Source of the DNA: Prosthecobacter gellanilyticus
Lineage (GTDB): Bacteria > Verrucomicrobiota > Verrucomicrobiia > Verrucomicrobiales > Verrucomicrobiaceae
Length of the DNA: 64,000 nt
NCBI RefSeq assembly: GCF_007992435.1
Contig: NZ_BKAG01000010.1
Location: 1 to 64,000, forward strand
Direction of reading: 5' to 3'
A program made the translations under genes and the position numbers. The first letter of the stretch is position 1. Each line of letters starts with the position of its first letter. The notes below the pieces were generated by a model. It did no database searches. It was given only the letters and a program-made list of their open reading frames with translations, and was not told the origin of the DNA. Shown piece by piece: positions 17,286-26,400 of this stretch.

Positions 17286-19186
17286 GTAAGCTCTACACTC
17301 TTTTATTTCTCGCTTTTGGCCCCTGGCTGCTAGGCGCTGATTCTCCGAACATCATCATTATCCTCGCCGACGATCTTGGCTGGAGTGACACGACGCTTTA
17401 TGGCAACACCGCGTATTACCAAACGCCGAACGTCGAACGGTTGGCGAAGCGCGGCATGACCTTCACGCGGGCGTATTCGGCGAGTCCGCTCTGCTCACCA
17501 ACGCGGTCGGCGCTTCTCACGGGGCTGAGTCCGGCGCGCACGGGCATCACCGTACCGAACTGCCACGAGCCGCGAGTGGTTGTGCAGGCAACGATAGGGA
17601 AGAAGGCTCCGCCCGATCAAAAGGCAATCATGCCTGATCCACCGACGCGGCTAAAGACGGACTACCGCACACTCGCGGAGACGCTGAAGGACGCGGGCTA
17701 TGCCACGGCGCACTTTGGAAAGTGGCATCTTGGGCCGGAGCCGTATTCACCACTGCAGCAGGGTTTTGATCTCGATCTGCCGCACCATCCGGGACCCGGG
17801 CCTGCGGGCAGCTTTGTCGCGCCGTGGAAGTTCACGAGATTTAAGGAGAAGGCGCCAGGAGAGCACATTGAGGACCGCATGGCGGCGGAGGCTGTGGCGT
17901 GGATGGAGCAGCACAAGGAGAAGCCGTTTTACCTGAACTACTGGATGTTCAGCGTGCATGCGCCCTTTGACGCCAAGAAGGCGAACATCGAGAAGCATCG
18001 CGGCCGAATCGATCCCAAGGACGCTCAGCGCAGCCCCACGTACGCCGCGATGATCCAGAGCATGGACGACGCCATCGGCACGCTGCTGGATGGTCTCGAC
18101 CGGCTCAAGCTTGCGAATGATACGATCATCATCTTCACCGCCGACAATGGTGGCAACATGTATAACGAAGTGGACGGAACCACACCCACCAGCAACCGCC
18201 CTTTGCGGGGCGGCAAGGCGACGATGTTTGAAGGCGGCACCCACGTGCCCGGTGTCATCGTGTGGCCGGGCATCGCTGCCCCAGGCAGCCGCAGCGATGC
18301 GATCATCCAGAGCGAGGACTATTACCCAACCCTGCTGGAGGTTCTGGCACTCAAGCCTGAAGAGGGACAACCGCTTGATGGCCACAGCATTCTCCCCGCC
18401 CTGAAAGGCGATGCGCTGGCTGGCAAAGCCGTCTTCCAATACTTCCCGCACAATCCGGGTGTACCGGACTGGCTGCCGCCGAGTGTTTCGGTGCATCGCG
18501 ATGACTGGAAACTCATCCGCATCTTCCATGGTGGAGAAAAAGGCGCCCATCGTCACTTACTCTTCAACCTGCGTGATGATCTTGGCGAAAAGAACAACCT
18601 CGCTACGCACAAGCCTGAGCTGGTGGCCGAAATGGATTCTTTGATCGAAAGCTTCCTCAAGGAGATGAAGGCCGTCGTTCCAATACCTAACCCAGCGTTT
18701 GATCCGGCGAAGTATCGCCCCGAACTCGAAGGAAAGCAGCAGGCGAAGGGCAAGGCCAAAGCGGCCGAGAAGCCCTCCGCCAAGGACAAGGATGATGGTG
18801 ATCCCGCCCTGCAAGGCTGGAAGGCCCGCGATTGCCGCGGAGCGGTCAAGGACGGCATCCTGCACATCACAAACATTGGCTCTGAGTGCTTTCTCGGGTT
18901 TGCGGCAGGGAAACACAGCGGTCCCACGACTGCAAAATTCCGCATCAAGGCCAAACCCAGTTTGAGTCACTTCGACTGGCTTCCCGGCGGTGTCGGCAGT
19001 CGGCAGGAGCGTGTTGATTTCACACTTCAAGGAGGCACTTGGGAAGAAGTTATGGTCGAACTTCCTGCCGTCGGGCCACTCGGGATCGTGCGTGTTTACC
19101 TCCCGATGCAGGAGCAATCCGTGGAGATTGACTGGATCGAGCTGAACTCGAGAAACGGGAGCAAACCGACTAGAACGGACTTTTGA
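17282..19186 (+). CDS. Secreted sulfatase
   Basis: This 634-residue protein starts at ATG 17282, inside the stop of the previous sulfatase, and has a signal peptide ([19 protein letters not shown]). The catalytic core opens [16 protein letters not shown], the formylglycine motif is CSPTR with Cys71, and FGKWHLGP and FTADNGG follow. After residue about 480 there is a Lys/Ala-rich linker and a C-terminal module (GWKARDC to SVEIDWIEL) clearly related to that of the sulfatase at 5964. The two coupled sulfatases probably act in sequence on one sulfated polysaccharide. Substrate class cannot be assigned by eye. Confidence 0.95.
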   Translation: MSKLYTLLFLAFGPWLLGADSPNIIIILADDLGWSDTTLYGNTAYYQTPNVERLAKRGMTFTRAYSASPLCSPTRSALLTGLSPARTGITVPNCHEPRVVVQATIGKKAPPDQKAIMPDPPTRLKTDYRTLAETLKDAGYATAHFGKWHLGPEPYSPLQQGFDLDLPHHPGPGPAGSFVAPWKFTRFKEKAPGEHIEDRMAAEAVAWMEQHKEKPFYLNYWMFSVHAPFDAKKANIEKHRGRIDPKDAQRSPTYAAMIQSMDDAIGTLLDGLDRLKLANDTIIIFTADNGGNMYNEVDGTTPTSNRPLRGGKATMFEGGTHVPGVIVWPGIAAPGSRSDAIIQSEDYYPTLLEVLALKPEEGQPLDGHSILPALKGDALAGKAVFQYFPHNPGVPDWLPPSVSVHRDDWKLIRIFHGGEKGAHRHLLFNLRDDLGEKNNLATHKPELVAEMDSLIESFLKEMKAVVPIPNPAFDPAKYRPELEGKQQAKGKAKAAEKPSAKDKDDGDPALQGWKARDCRGAVKDGILHITNIGSECFLGFAAGKHSGPTTAKFRIKAKPSLSHFDWLPGGVGSRQERVDFTLQGGTWEEVMVELPAVGPLGIVRVYLPMQEQSVEIDWIELNSRNGSKPTRTDF

Positions 19187-19312
19187 TTGACTCAATGCAT
19201 TGGGTTCCCGAAGCTCTTGTTTCTCCTATTGACTGCTAACTTTGCGAGCAACGGCATTCGTGGGTCTTTTCGGAAATGATGCTGCCGAGGACGCCGTTGG
19301 AGATACCTGCGT

Positions 19313-20392
19313 ATGGCTCATTCCACTCAACCTGCCGGCATCCAACGCCGAGCATTCTTCAAGGTCGCCGGGATTACCGCAGCTTTGAAATCGAGTGCCC
19401 ACCCCGCACAACCGGCAGACAAGGCGTTGATCATCGACTGCCAGAGTCACCTCTTCTTTCCCGAGGTGCTTGACATGATGCGCAAGCGCACCTCCGACCC
19501 GCTGGTCTATGACAAGGACGGCACGACCTATCTGAAGATGGGCGACTGGCTGCGCAAGGTGCCGCCCTTCTACCTGGACGTGGATGCCAAGCTCGCCGCG
19601 ATGGATGCGAACGGCATCAATATTACGATGCTGAGTACGAACGACCCAGGACCCGAGTGGTTCGGCAAGGATGGCGCGGCTGTGGCGAGATTGATTCATG
19701 ATTCCCTGGCCGGAGTCATCGCCAAACACCCCACGCGTTTCCGCGGACTCTGCGTGCTGCCCATGCAGGATGAGAAAGCGGCTTCGGAAGAGTTGGACCG
19801 GTGCGTGAACAAACTGGGATTCAAAGGCATCCTGCTTTACACCAACCTCGCCGATCAGTGGTGCGATGAACCGCAGTTCCGCTGGCTGTTTGCTCGGGCT
19901 GAGGAATTGGGCGTGCCCATCCTTCTGCATCCGGCGAAGCCGATGACAACGGAACAGACGAAGGGTTATGAACTCACCAGCACGCTGGGAAACATGTTTG
20001 AGAACACCATTGCCATGGCACGCATCATCGCGAGTGGTCTGCTGGACAAGCATCCGAAACTCAAACTGGTCTGTCCACACCTCGGAGGCACCCTGCCCTA
20101 CATCTGCGGGCGCATGGATCACCAGATCACCGTGCTGAAGCGCAGCACACAGACCTTGCAGCGCAAGCCCAGTGAATACCTGCGCTCCATCTACATGGAC
20201 ATCGTCTCGCCGCTGCCCGAAGCGATGAGCTTTGCGCTCGACTTCAGCAGCGAGGACAGGCTCCTCTTTTCCAGCGATCATCCATGGGTCGAGCCCAAGG
20301 CCATTTTGGATCCGCTTCGCTCCCTCAAGCTTCCGGCGGCGACCGAAGCGAAGATCCTCGGCGGCAATGCCCGGACGCTGTTTGGACTATAG
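19313..20392 (+). CDS. Amidohydrolase (PF04909-type), possibly Tat-exported
   Basis: This 359-residue protein belongs to the amidohydrolase-2 group that includes ACMSD-like decarboxylases. The N-terminus has IQRRAFFKVAG, a twin-arginine-like motif, though the following hydrophobic stretch is short. Expected metal and catalytic residues are seen as a histidine in LLHPAKP, one in CPHLGGTLPY, and an aspartate in SSDHPW. The usual N-terminal HxH metal pair reads CQSHLF here, so one ligand is a glutamine. It may cleave or decarboxylate a small carboxylic acid. It follows the coupled sulfatases by 126 bases on the same strand. Confidence 0.85.
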   Translation: MAHSTQPAGIQRRAFFKVAGITAALKSSAHPAQPADKALIIDCQSHLFFPEVLDMMRKRTSDPLVYDKDGTTYLKMGDWLRKVPPFYLDVDAKLAAMDANGINITMLSTNDPGPEWFGKDGAAVARLIHDSLAGVIAKHPTRFRGLCVLPMQDEKAASEELDRCVNKLGFKGILLYTNLADQWCDEPQFRWLFARAEELGVPILLHPAKPMTTEQTKGYELTSTLGNMFENTIAMARIIASGLLDKHPKLKLVCPHLGGTLPYICGRMDHQITVLKRSTQTLQRKPSEYLRSIYMDIVSPLPEAMSFALDFSSEDRLLFSSDHPWVEPKAILDPLRSLKLPAATEAKILGGNARTLFGL

Positions 20393-20609
20393 CGCCAACC
20401 AAAGTAGTGCTGGGCTTTAGCCCGCACCGATGTCGAAACCATTGGCAGCTCAGTATCCATCACAGAGGCTGACTTGGCTGGTTTGCCAGGTTTTCACGCG
20501 CTAAAGCGCATGAGTACTTTTGACGAGCCGTCATGCGCTTTTCAGCCCGATTGATTGCACTTTGCGACATGGATTTGTGTTTTACCGCTCCTCGTCCTAC
20601 CGTGCTTGC
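20393..20609. other. Intergenic region with palindromic repeats
   Basis: Two short palindromic units lie in this 217-base gap. One is a hairpin around 20405-20427, in which GGGCT and AGCCC arms flank a TT loop inside GTGC/GCAC. The other is GCGCTAAAGCGC at 20498-20509 followed by ATGAGTACTT. These look like dispersed intergenic palindromes rather than a terminator, because no T-run follows. No coding region is supported. Confidence 0.5.
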
Positions 20610-21644
20610 ATGGATTCCCAACCTCTCCGCACCTCGGTCATTGGCAGTTACCCCTTCCCTGGCTGGCTGGAATTTTCTGCTCGGCATCTGGACCAGTTCG
20701 GCAGCGCTGATCTGGCGGAAATGCAGGACGATGCGGCCATGGTGGCCATCCAGGACCAGATTGCCGCAGGCTTGGATGTGATCACGGATGGCGAACAGAC
20801 GCGCTTTGATTTCAATCTGTCCTTCTATGGCTTCATCGAAGGCATCGCGCTGGAGCCGGCGAGCCCGCGTCGGTTTGGCCCCCCTGCTCATGACCAGCGC
20901 GGCAAGCATGAGATCATCGGCGAGTTGAAGGCACCGCGCGGTCTCGGTGCAGTCGAGGAGTTCAAGCGCTTGAAGCGTCTCGCAGGCAGTTCAGGCAAGC
21001 GGCTGAAGGTCAGTGTGCCAGGTCCCTACACGCTGAGCGGCCGGCTGGCCCCTAACAAACAGTATCCCGATCGTTACGCCATCACCGAGGCCCTGCTGCC
21101 CATCGTGCGCCAGGAGATCGCGGATCTCGTGGCCGCAGGCGCGGAGGAGATCTGCGTGGATGAGCCGAGCATGAGCTGCTACGGCTTCCGCGAGGACACC
21201 AAGCGCTTCGTGGACATTTTCAATCGCACCGTGGAAAGCGGCTACCATGGTAAGTCGCGCATCTGCACTCACCTATGCTTTGGCAATTTCAAAGGCCACC
21301 CGGTGGGCTACCGCAAATACGCACCACTGTTCCCCGCCTTCCTGGATCTGCACTGTGATGAGCTTCACGTGGAGATGGCGAACCGCGAGTATGCGGAACT
21401 TGAGATCATCAGCCACATCGCCAAGCGAATGGATGTGGCCGTGGGCATCATTGATGTGAAGAGCTACTATGTCGAGACACCGCAGAACATCGCGGATGTC
21501 GTGAAGGCCTGCCTCACGCATGCCCCGGCGAACCGGCTGGTGTTCGCGCCGGACTGTGGTCTGAGCCAGACCGCACGCTGGGCCGCCAAGCAAAAGCTGG
21601 CAAACATGGTAGCCGGTGTGGAGATGGTGCGGAAGAGCCTCTAG
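20610..21644 (+). CDS. MetE-like (cobalamin-independent methionine synthase C-terminal type) protein
   Basis: This 344-residue protein is placed from ATG 20610; an earlier in-frame ATG at 20520 would add 30 residues with no similarity. It has only the C-terminal catalytic barrel of MetE: TSVIGSYPFPGW at the start, KVSVPGPYTL, EICVDEPSM, and zinc-ligand candidates in CTHLCFGN and APDCGLSQ. Full MetE is about 750 residues, so this is a short single-barrel relative of the kind that transfers methyl groups from other donors, for example in archaea-like core MetE or in xenobiotic or betaine metabolism. It stands alone; no folate genes are adjacent. Confidence 0.85.
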   Translation: MDSQPLRTSVIGSYPFPGWLEFSARHLDQFGSADLAEMQDDAAMVAIQDQIAAGLDVITDGEQTRFDFNLSFYGFIEGIALEPASPRRFGPPAHDQRGKHEIIGELKAPRGLGAVEEFKRLKRLAGSSGKRLKVSVPGPYTLSGRLAPNKQYPDRYAITEALLPIVRQEIADLVAAGAEEICVDEPSMSCYGFREDTKRFVDIFNRTVESGYHGKSRICTHLCFGNFKGHPVGYRKYAPLFPAFLDLHCDELHVEMANREYAELEIISHIAKRMDVAVGIIDVKSYYVETPQNIADVVKACLTHAPANRLVFAPDCGLSQTARWAAKQKLANMVAGVEMVRKSL

Positions 21645-21646
21645 AG

Positions 21647-21739
21647 GAATGACGAAATCCGAATGACGAACCGGGAGGCAGCTCGAAAGAGTCAAGGGCC
21701 ACACACTCTTTCGTCATTCGGGCTTCGGCATTCGTCATT
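21647..21739. repeat. Inverted GAATGACGAA repeat element
   Basis: GAATGACGAA occurs at 21647-21656 and 21661-21670. Its reverse complement TTCGTCATTC occurs at 21710-21719 and, one base shorter, at 21731-21739. The element fills exactly the space between two convergent genes and could fold into a long hairpin. The same decamer pair flanks the end of the first gene at 1577-1607, so it is a dispersed repeat. Confidence 0.75.
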
Positions 21740-22804
21740 TTATAGCCCTAATTCCATCTGCCCGCCGAGTTGAGGTCGGCGGAAGTGAATGGGGGTGACT
21801 TCGGGGCGACGGTGCAGCATGCCGGCACGCTTGAGGGAGACTTTGAAGAGCTGGGCCACTTGCTCGGACCAGACACCGACACCTTTGAGACGCTTGCCGA
21901 AGTCGCCATGAGACAGGGTGCGGCCTTGAGTTTCCTCGATGCGGCCTAACACCTTGTCCTTCATGCCGGGAAAGTGCTCTTCAAGCCAGAGAGAGAAGAC
22001 TTCCTTCACGCTGAAAGGCAGCCGGACCACGGTGTATCCGGCGAACTGAGCACCAGCTTCTTTCGCAGCCGCCATGATCGCGGGAATCTCACTATCATTG
22101 AGGCCTGGGATGATGGGCGCGATGGACACCCCCACAGGAATGCCAGCCTCAGCGAGAGTGCGAATGGCCTGCAGCCGCATCTTCGGGGATGAAGCACGCG
22201 GCTCCATCTTCCGGGCAAGGTCGGCATCCAGCGTGGTGATGGAGATGTAGGCAGCAGTGGCTTGAAAGCCTGCGAGTGTGGCAAGGTGATCCACATCTCT
22301 TGTGATGAGATGGTTCTTCGTGATGAGGACCACAGGATGCCGGCACTCCGCGAGAACCGCAAGACACCCGCGGGTGATCTCCAGCTTCTTCTCGAGCGGC
22401 TGATAAGGATCCGTCACGCCACTGAGCGAGAGATTCTCCGGAACATACTTTTCGTTCGCCAGTTCTGCGCGGAGTAAAGCAGGAGCATTCTCCTTGATGA
22501 CGATGCGGCTCTCGAAGTCCACACCCGCTGAAAAGCCCAGCCACTCATGCGTAGGTCTGGCGTAACAATAAGCGCAACCGTGTTCGCAACCGCGGTAGGG
22601 ATTCAGGCTGGCGCTGAAAGGCAGATCCGGGCTGTTGTGCCGGGTGATGACGGAGCTGGAGTGATCCTTAAACAGCTTCGTGGCGATCTTCGCCGGTTCC
22701 TCGCCCTCATCATACTGCACATGCAGTTGGGAAAAGCGCTGCTCCGTGTTCACCGCAGCACCCCGGCCGTGAGGTCGGACTCCCGGCCGCGGCGGAGTCT
22801 TCAT
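21740..22804 (-). CDS. PA0069-type radical SAM protein
   Basis: This 354-residue protein is a radical SAM enzyme of the PA0069/SplB-like group. The iron-sulfur motif is CEHGCAYCYAR with Cys73, Cys77 and Cys80. The preceding SASLNPYRGC and the following LSGVTDPYQPLE are typical of the group. The family is widespread and is related to spore photoproduct lyase, but its substrate is not established; a nucleic-acid role is commonly suggested. It starts 17 bases after the DUF6580 gene and is probably in the same transcript. It is not an anaerobic sulfatase-maturating enzyme, as it lacks the extra cysteine clusters of that family. Confidence 0.9.
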   Translation of the reverse strand: MKTPPRPGVRPHGRGAAVNTEQRFSQLHVQYDEGEEPAKIATKLFKDHSSSVITRHNSPDLPFSASLNPYRGCEHGCAYCYARPTHEWLGFSAGVDFESRIVIKENAPALLRAELANEKYVPENLSLSGVTDPYQPLEKKLEITRGCLAVLAECRHPVVLITKNHLITRDVDHLATLAGFQATAAYISITTLDADLARKMEPRASSPKMRLQAIRTLAEAGIPVGVSIAPIIPGLNDSEIPAIMAAAKEAGAQFAGYTVVRLPFSVKEVFSLWLEEHFPGMKDKVLGRIEETQGRTLSHGDFGKRLKGVGVWSEQVAQLFKVSLKRAGMLHRRPEVTPIHFRRPQLGGQMELGL

Positions 22805-22821
22805 GAGGATGGCTCCGGAGA

Positions 22822-23424
22822 TCAGGCCGCAGCACGTGCCAGCCAGGGCATGGGAGCCGTGGCGCGGACACGAGACTCAGCATTGTAAGCCACAAGGAGG
22901 AGGCCACTGAAGCCGAGATCACTCAGCAGCGCGTTCTTCAGAAACACCCAGCTGGGCGCGAAGGCTGGAAGCCCAATGGTCTGCGCCTGCCACCAGCCTG
23001 CCAGTGTCTTGGCATAGCCCGGCTCCACCATCCATGCAGCCGTGTTCGTCACGCAGTAGAAGATGACGCTGCAAAGAGTGACGCCGATCAGCGACTGAAG
23101 CACGCTGAGGTTCCCGCGAAGGCGGGAGGCCACAAAGGCGGCCCCGGCATACATGCCATAGATGGCCAGGCTCTCACTCGCAAACGCAGACGCAGTGCCC
23201 AGGGCAGCCCAGTTAATGCCCAGCATGGCAGTCGGCCACACCCACCAAGGGAGGGCACGGGACATGACCAGCGTGCCCGTGAAGGCAAGGGCCATCCAGG
23301 GCGAGAAATTTGGCATCAACGTCATGCCAGTAGAGGTCATTTTAAACCATCGGAACACAAGGGCAGCAGCGATGAAGACCAGCGGGAGCCAAAGGAGTGC
23401 AAGAGAACGACGAGGGGCGGACAT
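22822..23424 (-). CDS. DUF6580-like integral membrane protein
   Basis: This 200-residue protein has about five hydrophobic segments, including residues 8-24 (LALLWLPLVFIAAALVF), 40-58, 60-80 (PWWVWPTAMLGINWAALG), 105-130 and 170-185. It resembles the DUF6580 putative transport proteins, which share a fold with ECF-transporter substrate components: the N-terminal NFSPWMALAF and the SVIFYCVTNTAAWM segment are suggestive. No ligand can be named. It precedes the radical SAM gene on the same strand. Confidence 0.65.
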   Translation of the reverse strand: MSAPRRSLALLWLPLVFIAAALVFRWFKMTSTGMTLMPNFSPWMALAFTGTLVMSRALPWWVWPTAMLGINWAALGTASAFASESLAIYGMYAGAAFVASRLRGNLSVLQSLIGVTLCSVIFYCVTNTAAWMVEPGYAKTLAGWWQAQTIGLPAFAPSWVFLKNALLSDLGFSGLLLVAYNAESRVRATAPMPWLARAAA

Positions 23425-23498
23425 GATGGCTCATCATACGAAGTCTGGTGCGCTTCGCAACCCTTCGACACAGTTCATTTGAGCGGTTGTCTCCTTGT

Positions 23499-26400
23499 TC
23501 AGAGTTCCTCGCCGGTCAATTTGAAAACCTGTGGCTCATCCACGCCAGGACTGACCAGGACCTCCACCTTCTCCCGATGAATCTTGAAGGTCTTGGGATC
23601 CGTCCAATGGACGAAGCAAGCAGCCTTGCCGTCCACCAGACCTCCAACGGTGGCCTTGCCTTCCGAGTCCGTGGTGACCTGATGTCCGGGAATGCGTCGC
23701 GCCTTATAGCGCTCGTAAGCAGCAGCGTCCGCAGGACTGACGACGTGATCGATATCAAACTGAGAGGCAGTGAACCGGAAAGAACCCATGGAGAAGACCA
23801 CGATGGTCGCCCCCGAAATGGCCTTCCCGTCAGGGTGCAGCACCTGGACCGCCCTCTGCTTGGTGACGGGCACGGCGGTGAGGTTCGTGCGCAGGACAAG
23901 CGGTGATTGGGGGTCTCTGGTATCCGCCGCGGGATCCGTGACACCGGCATCCTGACAAGCCCATGTGCTGCCGGCTGCAGAGAGCGTGATCCCGCCGCGA
24001 GGCAATGCGGCAAAACCAAAGCTGCCGTCTGGGTGAACACGGGTCCAGGCACGCCAAAAGACGGTCGGAGGAAAGCCTTTGACCCATTCATTGAGCTCAA
24101 GACCTCCACGCACCATCACCGTGGCGATGACCCAGCCCTCGCCGACCTCCCCTGCAGGCAGGTCGTTGATCTTGCCTTTCAAGGACAGGCCTGGAGACAT
24201 TGGGATGGTGCCTTTGAAGGGCTGTCCCTTGGTCAAGGGTGCCAGTTGCAGCGGCGAAAAAAGCGCCGAGCCATCCTGCTGCGTGCCCTGGATCAGGAAA
24301 CCATACCCGGGGATCGAGCGGACTTCCCCAACCAATTGTGTGTCATTGACCACTGATTTTCCGCTCTGGATTTCGGAGATGCTGCTGAGGGTCCAGCTGG
24401 CCAAAGGCAGGGCCACTGAGGCATCCAGGGGAAACGCTTCATAGATCTGAACCTGGGTGCGCATCGCGTCCGTGAGGGCTATTTTGGGTGTGGCTGAACC
24501 GTTCAGGCCGGTGCCACGCAGCAACAAGCCTGAGGCGCTCACGCCTGCCGCCGGTGCACGCGGAAAGGCCAATGATGCGATCCCCCTGGCATCCGTCGTC
24601 GCCGCCGGAATTCGCTGCGCCACGTCCTTGAGATCAAGGCGCAAGCGCGCCTGGTTCACGAAGTCCAGGGCCTCGATCTTGATTCCGGGAACTGGATTTT
24701 TATCCGCATCCACCACCAGCAGCTCCACATGCCCCTCAGCCCCTTCCAGCCGAGGGATGGGTTTCGGGCCAGAGGTGGCCTGTCTATCCACAGCAGACTG
24801 GAAAGCGAAGTCGGCATCCTCCAAAACGATGTCATTGAGGACCACCGACTTTCCATCACCAGCAGCCTCCAGTTTGAACCGGAGGGAGCGACCGGCTTTC
24901 AATGGATTCATCATGCCGCTTTTCCTCGGCGAAGGCATGACGGTGAGGGTGTAAATGTCCGGCCTGAGCGGATTGGTGATGAAACGCCCGTCTTTGTCGG
25001 GATCGACAAAGTGGTAGGTGCCTGCGTCTGATCTCAGGCTGATGCTGATAGAGTGCGCATCACTGATCACGGGATGCCCGGCGGGTGTGACGATCCTGCC
25101 CCGCACCGTGCGCATTTGTGCATCCACCGCTGGGGTGAGCGGAGGCAGCAGCCGGATCACTTTTGCCGAAGAGGATCCCGAGCCGATCGCGACGAGTTCT
25201 ATCCGCTCAAACTTGTCATTCACCGCCACCCCGGTCATCCACGCATGCGGCAGGATTCGCTCTACCTCGTAGTTTCCGTCGGCGTCTGTCGTGATGCTCT
25301 GACGGTGGCTGATGCCCGGTGGCATCTCAGTTGCTCCTGGCTGCCTGAAGTTAAAGCCAGCGATGAGATCGATTTTCTGATTCACTAAAGCAGTGCCGTC
25401 CGCCTTCATGACACGGCCGCCAAAAGAAGCCCAGCGCTTCAACTTGATGAGGGCACCAGGACGCAAGTCCCGGGCACGCATGAAGCCGATGCCCTCCTCA
25501 GGATGAAGGGCCGCCACCCAGAGCTTGTCACGCAGCAAGGGATCCACCTCATGCAGCCGGAATGCACCGCCCTCGACAGAGGTACCGAGGCTGAAAAACA
25601 TTCGACCGTCCGCCAGGCGGGCTCTTTTCGTTTTGTCCTTCAGCCACTCGAGGGTGATCGGTTCCTTCCGCTCATCCAGGACGGGTGAGTCCTCCACCAC
25701 CCAGACAAAGGCATCCTTCACTGGCTGGCCCTCAGCATTCACCACCTTGCCAGGGATGCGCTGCACGGGTTCCAAGGCCGCATCATAAGTGGTCTCAGCA
25801 CCGTTGAGGGTGATCACGGCGGCCTTTGACATCATGTCCTGAGCCCAGGCACGCACGATGATTCCGGCCTTGTCCGGAGATTTCACCTGGAGGCGGTAGT
25901 GACCAGTCTCCGAAGTGTGAACCGATGGCAGCGTCCAGCGATAAGCCCCGATGCCTTCGGGTTGCTCACGCCCATAGAAGACACGGGCGTCACGGATGGG
26001 CTTACCATCCCGCTTGTCCGTGATCCGGCCAACGATCCAGGTGGCTTTCGGCAGCACCAGACGGTGCTCCGCCACCTGGGTGTGACCGTTAAAATTCACG
26101 GCGGTGGCATTGGTATAGTCCGCATGGCGAGCGGTCAGCGTGAGGGTGGAGAAAGGAGGGATCTCATCAAAACGGAATCGCCCGTCCGCACCCGTCGTTC
26201 GCTGCTGGCTCTTGAACGAGGTGCCCAGGGAGTTCAGCGAACATTCCGCCTCGGAGACAGGTTTACCGGATTCGTCGACGATGATGCCGGAGACGGTGAT
26301 CAGAGACTCCTCCACCACAGCTGTGGATACTTTGGCGACGACGGCGTCCTTCTTCGCATCTTCGGCGGGTGCCTTGGTCAGGCCGGTGATGGCGAGCAGC

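Noticed and set aside
21740-22804. Radical SAM gene as an anaerobic sulfatase-maturating enzyme
   Set aside because: It has only the CxxxCxxC cluster motif and the PA0069-type context, not the additional cysteine-rich SPASM region.
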